From Pseudomonadota bacterium (GTDB lineage: Bacteria; Pseudomonadota; Gammaproteobacteria; Arenicellales; Arenicellaceae): a DNA stretch of 8,207 bases. The position numbers and the translations under genes are program-made. Position 1 is the first letter of the stretch. Every line of letters begins with the position of its first letter. The notes beneath the pieces are model-generated. The model was given only the letters and a program-made list of their open reading frames with translations, was not told the DNA's origin and ran no database searches. Positions 1 through 5,075 of this stretch are shown here, one piece after another. The stretch lies in NCBI GenBank assembly GCA_018660405.1, contig JABJKL010000228.1:1-8207 (forward strand). The letters run 5' to 3'.

Positions 1-511
1 CCAAAAGGCGGGTTTTCGCCAGCTCCAGTTTACGGGACTCCAGGTTTGCCGACGCGCTATCGACGCTCGCCTTGGCTCTGGCCACTTGAATTTCGCTCAT
101 CAACTCTTTTTCGAATAGTTTAAAGGCGCCCTGATAATCCAGTGTCGCTTGCTTCAAAGAAGCTTCTGCTTCTTGCACACGAAATTGTCTATCATCAACT
201 CGCAAGCGAGCCAACTCATCACCGGCCTTAACATAGCTACCTTCTGCTATGGGTGTCGCTTCCAACTGCCCGCTGGTCTCGGCTCGCAATTCCACCATCC
301 GATAAGCCTCTGTACGAGCGCTCACCGTTAGACTCGGTACGAATCGTTGCTGTTTTATATTCTTGACCTGAACCCTGAAAATCTTGTTTTGCTGACGGGT
401 GGCATCAACGATATTTTCAGATGCGTTATCGGTGTTGAAGATAAAACCCGAAAATAACCACGCCAGCACAAACCCTAAAATGGTCAAGGCATATCGTATA
501 TTTTTCGACAT
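1..511 (-). CDS. RND efflux periplasmic adaptor (membrane fusion protein), N-terminal part, cut by window edge
   Basis: The first 170 residues of a HlyD/AcrA-type adaptor, read leftward from ATG at 509-511; the rest lies beyond base 1. These proteins link an inner-membrane RND pump to an outer-membrane channel in the periplasm. Seen here: a short basic N-terminus and one hydrophobic anchor (about residues 7-25), then a beta-barrel/lipoyl stretch (about 45-107) with the typical pattern RAETSGQLEATPIAEGSYVK and a following AGDELARLRVDD, then a heptad-rich alpha-hairpin (about 108-170, with EAEASLKQA and ASVDSASANLESRKLELAKT). This order is the standard adaptor layout. A ribosome binding site AGGAAAG lies about 8 nt before the ATG. 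The full family length is usually 350-400 residues, so less than half is present. The pump gene should follow further left. Substrate cannot be inferred. The gene is divergent from the membrane-protein cluster at 727. Confidence 0.88.
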   Translation of the reverse strand, partial: MSKNIRYALTILGFVLAWLFSGFIFNTDNASENIVDATRQQNKIFRVQVKNIKQQRFVPSLTVSARTEAYRMVELRAETSGQLEATPIAEGSYVKAGDELARLRVDDRQFRVQEAEASLKQATLDYQGAFKLFEKELMSEIQVARAKASVDSASANLESRKLELAKTRLL

Positions 512-726
512 TGGAACTTTCCTGGAACACACAAAGGGTTAGGATCTGGATTCTAGCTTTTATTCAACCCTCTGTGATGTGAACTTCGTGTCACAAAAAG
601 GAACAAAGAGGGGCTTGGACAGTTAGATTAGCCTTCTCGGAATAAAAATAGTATATTCCGCAGCCGAAGCATTTAAATCGAATAAAAACAACTCGAAGCA
701 AGCGACCCTTTCTCAAGGAGTGACTA
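512..726. promoter_or_regulatory. Divergent intergenic region with two inverted repeats
   Basis: This 215-bp gap must hold promoters for both divergent units. Two inverted repeats stand out. The first has arms TGTGA (573-577, again at 578-582) and TCACA (591-595). The second has perfect 7-bp arms CGGAATA (638-644) and TATTCCG (654-660) around a 9-bp spacer. A leftward -10-like TAGAAT (complement of 550-555) would put the first repeat near the -35 region of the adaptor gene, a position where a repressor would act. The first repeat has the half-sites of a CRP-type operator but the spacing is wrong (8 or 13 rather than 6), so I do not call it CRP. No convincing rightward -35/-10 pair was found. 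AAGGAG at 715-720 is the ribosome binding site of the GTG at 727. Confidence 0.4.
638..660. repeat. Perfect 7-bp inverted repeat, candidate operator
   Basis: CGGAATA and TATTCCG flank nine AT-rich bases, giving a 23-bp dyad whose half-site centres are about 16 bp apart, a spacing that could suit a dimeric repressor. It lies 67-89 bp before the GTG of the 310-aa membrane protein gene. It is too AT-rich in the loop and lacks a T-tract, so it is not a terminator. The cognate regulator is unknown. Confidence 0.4.
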
Positions 727-1659
727 GTGGAATATATTTTTAGTAACGTACCTCATTGGCACATGTTATTGAATCACGTCCCATCTATCGGATTAGTGAT
801 TGTACTCGGGTTGTATCTAACGTCATTCTACTTGAAGAGCGAAGACCTGAACCGAACAAGCCTGGTATTATTCATGGTACTAGGGTTGCTGGCGATTCCG
901 ACCTACCTCAGCGGTGTTGCAACAAAATGGGCGATCGTAAACAACACTGATATTTCCCTGGATCTAATTACCGCGCATCAGGATGCTGCGTTGTCTACGT
1001 TTATCACCCTTAGTGCGACAAGTTTCCTTGCGTGGCTGGCATTATGGCAGCGCAGACGTTTCTCAGAACCTGCAAAGTGGTGCCAGGGGGCTGTGCTAAT
1101 CGTGGCCTTTATATCAGTACTCACCATGATCGAAACTGGAAGCCGCGGCGGTGAAATTAATCACCCAGAAATTCGGATTGCAGAGGCTGCAGCCGCTGAA
1201 ACGAGTTCATCAGAGGCGATCACAACTTATGTCTTCGATACACCTTGGCTATGGCCAACGATGGAGGCTCTACATTTCATCGGCATGGCACTGTTATTCG
1301 GCGTGGTGCTGGTCGTTTCATTACGCGTTCTGGGGATAGCCAAAAGTATACCATTTGCAGCGCTGCATCGATTATTGCCCCTTGGGGTTTTTGGATTAGT
1401 CATAAACATTGCGACCGGCATGGGCTTTCTAATTGTAGATTCCCAGCGCTACACAGCTATCCCGGCGTTTTATTGGAAGTTGGCGTTAATCACCATTGGC
1501 GGCGTAGTGGCTCTGTATTTCACTTATTTCAATCACCCGTGGTCATTGAAAGCCAAAGACGACGCAACGCCAACAGCCAAAGTCGTAGCTGCAGCATCAA
1601 TACTTATATGGGCCGGGGTTCTGTTATTAGGCCGAATGCTCCCATACCTCGAGGGGTAA
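727..1659 (+). CDS. Two-domain integral membrane protein (DUF2231-like domain fused to DUF6644-like domain)
   Basis: 310 residues, GTG start chosen because AAGGAG lies 6 nt upstream and because it keeps the motif HWHMLLNHVP at residues 10-19. The N-terminal half (about 1-140) has four hydrophobic segments and the histidine pattern of DUF2231-type membrane domains: H10/H12/H17 at the first helix, AHQDA (H84), and GGEINHPE (H146) after the fourth helix. The C-terminal half (about 168-310) is a separate four-helix domain with LWPTMEALHFIG (H183), LRVLG, AALHRLLP (H214), IATGMGF and the terminal GRMLPY. This second half clearly matches the stand-alone protein encoded at 2417-2905. A charged, alanine-rich linker (about 147-165) joins the two. 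No enzyme signature is visible. Conserved histidines in or near helices fit haem or metal binding, which is inference. First gene of a unit with the 29-aa ORF at 1666 and the gene at 1838. The domain names are from memory of the sequence pattern, not from a search. Confidence 0.8.
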   Translation: MEYIFSNVPHWHMLLNHVPSIGLVIVLGLYLTSFYLKSEDLNRTSLVLFMVLGLLAIPTYLSGVATKWAIVNNTDISLDLITAHQDAALSTFITLSATSFLAWLALWQRRRFSEPAKWCQGAVLIVAFISVLTMIETGSRGGEINHPEIRIAEAAAAETSSSEAITTYVFDTPWLWPTMEALHFIGMALLFGVVLVVSLRVLGIAKSIPFAALHRLLPLGVFGLVINIATGMGFLIVDSQRYTAIPAFYWKLALITIGGVVALYFTYFNHPWSLKAKDDATPTAKVVAAASILIWAGVLLLGRMLPYLEG

Positions 1660-1665
1660 ATACCG

Positions 1666-1755
1666 ATGATGATTTTAATTTCCGCTGCCACTATATTTAC
1701 CACGCTTGCTGTGGTTTTAGCTGTCTGTTACTGGATTGACAAAAACGCGGAATAG
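1666..1755 (+). CDS. 29-aa single-span membrane micropeptide (candidate)
   Basis: A short ORF reading MMILISAATIFTTLAVVLAV followed by CYWIDKNAE and a TAG stop. Residues 1-23 form one uninterrupted hydrophobic helix and the tail is charged, so it would be a single-pass inner-membrane peptide. Its ribosome binding site GAGGGG (1651-1656) directly precedes the stop codon of the upstream gene, 9 nt before the ATG, and the gap to that stop codon is only 6 nt. This suggests translational coupling. The size and shape recall small subunits of respiratory oxidases (CydX, CcoQ), but no specific family can be claimed. It is probably a partner of the flanking multi-helix proteins. The alternative is a chance ORF; the good ribosome binding site and clean helix argue against this. 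Confidence 0.6.
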   Translation: MMILISAATIFTTLAVVLAVCYWIDKNAE

Positions 1756-1773
1756 CGTGAGCTTACGAGCAAC

Positions 1774-1803
1774 AACTTACAAACTATAACTTACAAACTA
1801 TAA
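1774..1803. repeat. Tandem direct repeat, 14-bp unit, two copies plus 2 bp
   Basis: The unit AACTTACAAACTAT occurs at 1774-1787 and again, identical and directly adjacent, at 1788-1801, followed by AA. It lies in the 82-bp gap between the micropeptide stop and the ATG at 1838. Exact identity suggests recent slippage duplication. It could also be a paired protein-binding site, though nothing else supports that. Confidence 0.85.
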
Positions 1804-1837
1804 TCAAGGGTTATTCTCACATGATAAAGGTGCAATT

Positions 1838-2311
1838 ATGGGATTTCTAAGTTGGCTGGAGGCATCAAGTTACGCAAACTGGATTGCGGGCTCCGCTTAC
1901 GGTTGGGTAATCATGTTGTCCTTACACGCAGTCGGAATAGCGACCATTGTCGGCATTATGTTTGTGGTCAATTTACGTCTGCTTGGGCTATATCAAACGA
2001 TTCCTTGCGCATCGTTTGATAAATATCTGAAAATTGTCTGGTATGGTATTGGTCTAAACCTGTTCACCGGGCTCTCTATTTTCACTTCTCAAGCAACCTT
2101 CTACATCACGAGCCTGCCGTTTCTGTTAAAAATAACCTTTGTTATCGTTGGCTCTGTGAATCTACATTACACACAAAAAGCTCTAAGGAGTGACGCGGAA
2201 AACTGGGATGCTACAGGTACAGTACCGACGTCTGGTTTAGTGCTCGCGGCTAGTTCGCTCGTGTTTTGGACAATGGCCGTCGTCACTGGCCGGCTCATCG
2301 CCTACATGTAA
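1838..2311 (+). CDS. Four-helix membrane protein, subtype B of a DUF6644-like family
   Basis: 157 residues with four hydrophobic segments (about 22-42, 65-82, 92-112, 136-155). The start ATG has AAAGG 7 nt upstream. Motifs: FLSWLE near the N-terminus, SLHAVG with H30, NLRLLG (45-50), a second helix with GLNLFTG, the signature FTSQATFYITSLPFLLKI (82-99), WDATG in the second cytoplasmic or periplasmic loop, and GRLIAY at the end. The protein at 2916-3389 has the same length and aligns without gaps, with about 64 of 157 identical residues by hand count. H30, R47, K98, W144, G151-R152 and Y156 are shared. The function is unknown. A buried conserved histidine is compatible with a haem or metal ligand, which is inference. 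Last gene of the rightward unit; followed by two hairpins. Confidence 0.85.
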   Translation: MGFLSWLEASSYANWIAGSAYGWVIMLSLHAVGIATIVGIMFVVNLRLLGLYQTIPCASFDKYLKIVWYGIGLNLFTGLSIFTSQATFYITSLPFLLKITFVIVGSVNLHYTQKALRSDAENWDATGTVPTSGLVLAASSLVFWTMAVVTGRLIAYM

Positions 2312-2344
2312 ATGATCATACCCGGCATTCGGGTTAAATCATTT
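2310..2344 (+). terminator. Symmetric hairpin overlapping the stop codon
   Basis: Outer arms AAATGAT (2310-2316) and ATCATTT (2338-2344) pair perfectly over 7 bp. After a 3x3 internal loop, inner arms ACCCG (2320-2324) and CGGGT (2330-2334) pair over 5 bp with loop GCATT. The outer arm begins inside the TAA stop codon. No T-tract follows on either strand, so this may be an mRNA-stabilising or processing structure rather than a terminator by itself. It stands 14 bp before the stronger hairpin at 2359. Confidence 0.45.
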
Positions 2345-2358
2345 GCAAGACCAACGCC

Positions 2359-2386
2359 AAATGGCACCGCATCGCGGTGCCATTTT
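2359..2386. terminator. Strong intrinsic-type terminator between convergent genes
   Basis: Perfect 12-bp arms AAATGGCACCGC (2359-2370) and GCGGTGCCATTT (2374-2385) enclose a 3-base loop ATC. The rightward transcript continues into TTTTCGTT, giving a short U-rich tail. Leftward, the tail is only ATTTGG, so the structure should serve the rightward unit best and may act weakly in both directions. It lies in the 105-bp gap between the stop codons at 2311 and 2417. Confidence 0.8.
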
Positions 2387-2416
2387 CGTTCAAACCCCAT
2401 CGAACATTGATGCGCG

Positions 2417-2905
2417 CTAGCCCGTACCGACATACGGAATCAAGCGCCCCATAATAAGCACACCGAACCAAAAGACCAGCGATGCGCTACCGACCAGTTT
2501 TGCCAAGCTAGTGGCATCTCCATTGACCTCCAATTGTCCCAACCTCCCATGGAGCTTCCAATAATAGTAGGCTGCATTTAGCCCACCAAGCACAATGAGT
2601 ATTAATTTAAGTCGAAAACCGATGTTGGGGACGTAACGTGCCGGATCACCAAATAAAAACACAAGGCCCGTAATCAGGTTAATAGCAAAACCGATAAATG
2701 CCCATGGCAGCAGTTTATGCACGGCATCGAAAGAAACACTCTTGAAGTAACCCATCAATCGCGTATCAATAATCAGCAAAGCACCTAACATTAAACAGAG
2801 CCCAAAAAAGTGCAACGTCTCCATCGCAGGCCAAGCCCATGCATTGGACAATACCCATGAATTAACTGCTGTGCTCGATGCCCAATCAATAAAATTTTGC
2901 AACAT
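2417..2905 (-). CDS. Four-helix membrane protein, subtype A of a DUF6644-like family
   Basis: 162 residues, four hydrophobic segments (about 29-50, 65-86, 97-116, 136-156). Motifs: AWAWPAMETLHFFG with H32, TRLMG, FKSVSFDAVHKLLPWAF with H63, INLITGLVFLFGDPARY, and the terminal GRLIPY. These match the C-terminal half of the 310-aa protein at 727-1659 position by position, including both histidines. The subtype B proteins keep the first histidine but have tyrosine near the second site. Start ATG at 2903-2905; a G-rich ribosome binding site (AGGGGGG) sits about 5 nt upstream and overlaps the stop codon of the upstream gene, which ends 10 nt before. The two are therefore co-transcribed and probably translationally coupled. 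No catalytic motif is seen and the function is unknown. Confidence 0.85.
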   Translation of the reverse strand: MLQNFIDWASSTAVNSWVLSNAWAWPAMETLHFFGLCLMLGALLIIDTRLMGYFKSVSFDAVHKLLPWAFIGFAINLITGLVFLFGDPARYVPNIGFRLKLILIVLGGLNAAYYYWKLHGRLGQLEVNGDATSLAKLVGSASLVFWFGVLIMGRLIPYVGTG

Positions 2906-2915
2906 AATACCCCCC

Positions 2916-3389
2916 CTACAAATATGCGGTCATACGACCGGCAATTATTGTTATAGACCACAACACGATCGATAAAGTAGCCATGTTTTTCACCTTGTCC
3001 GGCACAGCGATACCAGAATCCCAGTCGCTCGCGCCTGCACGCACTTTCTGTTGCAACAAAACAGCGACAACCGCACCTGCAGTAATCGCAAATATTTTTA
3101 TAAGATACGGTGTGCTAGTGACGAAAAAAGTCGCCTGCGCAGTAAAAAGCATGCAGCCAGAAATAAAATTGAGCAAAAACCCTGCCCATGCCAGCTTCAT
3201 GTAAGACAACAGGGTTTGATACGGCAAGCCCGAAAACTTTCCTAGCAATCTAAGGTTCAACATAAAGATTATTCCCACGACAATGGCCAAACCAACACCA
3301 TGGGAGGTTAAAGTGATTGGGTAACCCCAAAGAGACGCCGAGACCCACTCGGCAAGGGCGCTAAATTCCAGCCATTCTAAAAAGACCAT
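2916..3389 (-). CDS. Four-helix membrane protein, subtype B of a DUF6644-like family
   Basis: 157 residues, same length and topology as the protein at 1838-2311 and alignable without gaps. Motifs: FLEWLE, TSHGVG with H30, LNLRLLG, LNFISG, FTAQATFFVTSTPYLIKI, SDWD and GRMTAY. Start ATG at 3387-3389 has GAGGAG about 10 nt upstream. First gene of a two-gene leftward unit; the subtype A gene follows after 10 nt. Upstream lies a near-consensus FNR/Anr box (3458-3471), so expression may respond to oxygen. The pairing of one subtype B with one subtype A protein in each unit suggests a heteromeric membrane complex, which is inference. No known enzyme family is recognised. Confidence 0.85.
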   Translation of the reverse strand: MVFLEWLEFSALAEWVSASLWGYPITLTSHGVGLAIVVGIIFMLNLRLLGKFSGLPYQTLLSYMKLAWAGFLLNFISGCMLFTAQATFFVTSTPYLIKIFAITAGAVVAVLLQQKVRAGASDWDSGIAVPDKVKNMATLSIVLWSITIIAGRMTAYL

Positions 3390-3660
3390 TCGTTCTTAAC
3401 TCCTCTGGCTTGTTTGTATAAGGATCACGACATTAAGCTGTTCAAAAACAACCCGCATTGATATAGGTCAAGTGCAGATTGGATAATTAGCGCTGCTTGC
3501 CAGAACCAAGCCAGGAACTCTCCTTAACTAAAAAGTAGCCACTATTACATTGGCGAAAAACCAGTCAGCACCTGAGACACAGTCAGCTAAGGCAAACATA
3601 GTGCGAAATTCCAAGACCTGGTGGCGATTGCACTCAGGACATCCCCGCCCAACCGAAGCA
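3390..3660 (-). promoter_or_regulatory. Intergenic promoter region of the leftward membrane-protein pair
   Basis: This 271-bp gap separates the end of the transporter gene from the start of the 157-aa membrane protein gene, both leftward. It holds the FNR/Anr-like box described separately and a -10-like TAATGT (complement of 3430-3435). An 8-bp direct repeat CAGTCAGC occurs at 3562-3569 and 3580-3587 with an 18-bp period. No clear terminator for the transporter transcript is visible. ORFs across this gap on either strand are short and carry no recognisable features. Confidence 0.45.
3458..3471. promoter_or_regulatory. FNR/Anr-like box
   Basis: TTGATATAGGTCAA is the dyad TTGAT-N4-GTCAA, one base off TTGAT-N4-ATCAA and within the accepted Anr/FNR pattern. 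Its centre is 75 bp before the start codon at 3389. If the site is at -41.5 (class II activation), the -10 hexamer falls at 3430-3435, which reads TAATGT leftward, a weak but plausible -10. This implies activation at low oxygen; it has not been tested. Confidence 0.5.
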
Positions 3661-4980
3661 CTAGCCCAACCGCTTTTCCTCAAAACGACCAACCCTGCTC
3701 GCATCCGGTATGCCTGGCTCGCTCGCCAATGCGTCTACATCGCGCGAGAAAACCGTTCCCAGCGCCAAGCCTACCAGTGCCCAAACTAAGGCAATGCAGC
3801 CGCCAATCATCGCGACCGGCCCAAGACCTAACCCAAATCCGTGGGTTAAACCGGTGAAAGCCCAACCACTGAGCATATCGCCACCGCGATAGACCAAAAT
3901 ATCAATGACCGGCTTGGCTTTAAAGCGCGACTCGCGATCCACTGCGGTAAACAAAACCTCACGCGCGGGACGTGTAATCGCATAGTTTCCTGCCCGGCGA
4001 ACAACCTGCACTGCGACGACGATCCAGGTCAATGGCAATAGGGCAATCGCGAACAATCCACCTGACACAATCACTGGCACCATTGCCAAAGTAACTCCTA
4101 AACCAAATTTTACGGTTAAATGACGAGTCGCCAATATGGCGGTCAAAATAGCCAAGGCATTCACTGCAAGATCGATGCCTGCCCAGATCTTCAACCGCAC
4201 TGAAAAGTCGTAAACCGCCAGCAGGTTTTTTAGTTCAAAATAGACAAATGATCCAATGGAAGTGTATAGAACAATAAATAATGCAATCGCCAGCAAATAC
4301 GGACTGGCAATGAAGGTCCGAAAACCCTGCAGTGGATTTCCACCGATCGTTTGCCCGCGAGTTTTATCTTGCTTCAGTACACCAGAACCAAGATTACCTG
4401 ACTTAATATGCTCTAGAAAGAGAATGAGTGGAATGGGGATTAACAACATCACCGAGGCCAGCAGCATTAGGTTATCCGTACCAAGCTGGTTGGCAAACAG
4501 AAGCGGAATAGACGGCCCAACCAAAGCGCCTATACTGCTACCAGCAGCGATATAACCAAATAATCTCGGAGCTTGCTCACGGTCAAACAATTCCGACATA
4601 AAGCTCCAAAATACCGACACGTGGAAAAGATTGAATATGCTTAACCAAATATAAAAAGCCTTATCTGCTAAAACCGGATCAATCGGTAAGTGATTAGCAC
4701 TGTAAAAACACAAAAATGTTAATGCAAAAAAAGCATAAAGACCGGGAACCAAAAGCCGAAAAGGAACGTGTGAAACAACCCAGCCGTATATAGATACGGC
4801 AAGGAAGCTAACGAACATTGTACCGGTCCAAAGCCAGCTGAGCTCAACATCGCTCCAGTCACTGGACATTCCATCCCGCAGGGGTCGCATGATGTAGTAA
4901 GCCGCCATCAGCGTGAAAACGAAAAAAAAGGAAAGCGCAATGGCCTTGAATTCCTGCGCTTTTATCGGGGATGCTTTCAT
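3661..4980 (-). CDS. Npt1-like / ATP:ADP antiporter superfamily (COG3202-type) membrane transporter
   Basis: 439 residues from ATG at 4978-4980; the frame stays open to a TTG at 5058, but that adds a charged stretch without a ribosome binding site. About 12 hydrophobic segments. Family hallmarks: AAYYIMRPLRDGM (26-38) in the first helix, WSFMSELFDREQAPRLFGYI (125-144) with AAGSSIGALVGP after it, and near the C-terminal third RRAGNYAITRPAREVLFTAV (328-347), DRESRFKAKPVIDILVYRGG (348-367). Free-living bacteria carry such proteins annotated as NTP/NDP exchangers or MFS permeases, mostly with unknown substrate, so nucleotide exchange should not be assumed. It lies 95 bp downstream of a B12-riboswitch-controlled TonB receptor on the same strand with no T-tailed terminator between. 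A role as inner-membrane permease for corrinoids or a related compound is a hypothesis from context. The ribosome binding site is poor (GAGAGAG at 13 nt). Confidence 0.82.
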   Translation of the reverse strand: MKASPIKAQEFKAIALSFFFVFTLMAAYYIMRPLRDGMSSDWSDVELSWLWTGTMFVSFLAVSIYGWVVSHVPFRLLVPGLYAFFALTFLCFYSANHLPIDPVLADKAFYIWLSIFNLFHVSVFWSFMSELFDREQAPRLFGYIAAGSSIGALVGPSIPLLFANQLGTDNLMLLASVMLLIPIPLILFLEHIKSGNLGSGVLKQDKTRGQTIGGNPLQGFRTFIASPYLLAIALFIVLYTSIGSFVYFELKNLLAVYDFSVRLKIWAGIDLAVNALAILTAILATRHLTVKFGLGVTLAMVPVIVSGGLFAIALLPLTWIVVAVQVVRRAGNYAITRPAREVLFTAVDRESRFKAKPVIDILVYRGGDMLSGWAFTGLTHGFGLGLGPVAMIGGCIALVWALVGLALGTVFSRDVDALASEPGIPDASRVGRFEEKRLG

Positions 4981-4992
4981 TCGTATCGGGGG

Positions 4993-5014
4993 ACTCTCTC
5001 GCCAAGCGGGAGAG
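4993..5014 (-). promoter_or_regulatory. Small hairpin before the transporter start codon
   Basis: Leftward, TCTCTC and GAGAGA can pair over 6 bp around a loop of about 10 bases. The 3' arm holds the only purine-rich stretch before the ATG at 4980, so the helix could limit ribosome access. No T-tract follows, so it is not an intrinsic terminator and read-through from the receptor gene is expected. Short stem; low certainty. Confidence 0.3.
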
Positions 5015-5075
5015 ACTACCACAAGCCATTTTCGGCGTATGTAACGAAAGGCAACCAAGCGCTAATGCATTGGTA

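Noticed and set aside
573..595. CRP/Vfr site from TGTGA and TCACA half-sites
   Set aside because: The half-sites are separated by 13 or 8 bases, not 6, so the dimer geometry is wrong. Kept only as an unassigned inverted repeat.
1245..1739. Rightward 164-codon ORF overlapping the 310-aa membrane protein gene
   Set aside because: It is a shifted-frame shadow of a gene with clear membrane helices and conserved motifs, and its translation shows no coherent domain.
3562..3587. Direct repeat CAGTCAGC x2 with 18-bp period as an operator or iteron
   Set aside because: Only two short copies in a gap with no other support; could be chance.
3541..3660. Terminator after the transporter gene
   Set aside because: A leftward TTTTT occurs near 3555, but the stems before it are only 4-5 bp with mismatches.
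3550..3789. Rightward 79-codon ORF crossing the end of the transporter gene
   Set aside because: More than half lies antisense to the conserved transporter coding region, composition is low in hydrophobic core residues, and no convincing ribosome binding site precedes it.
4981..5058. Longer transporter start (TTG at 5058, 26 more residues)
   Set aside because: No ribosome binding site precedes the TTG, the extra residues are charged and unlike the family N-terminus, and the ATG at 4980 places the first helix at the usual distance.
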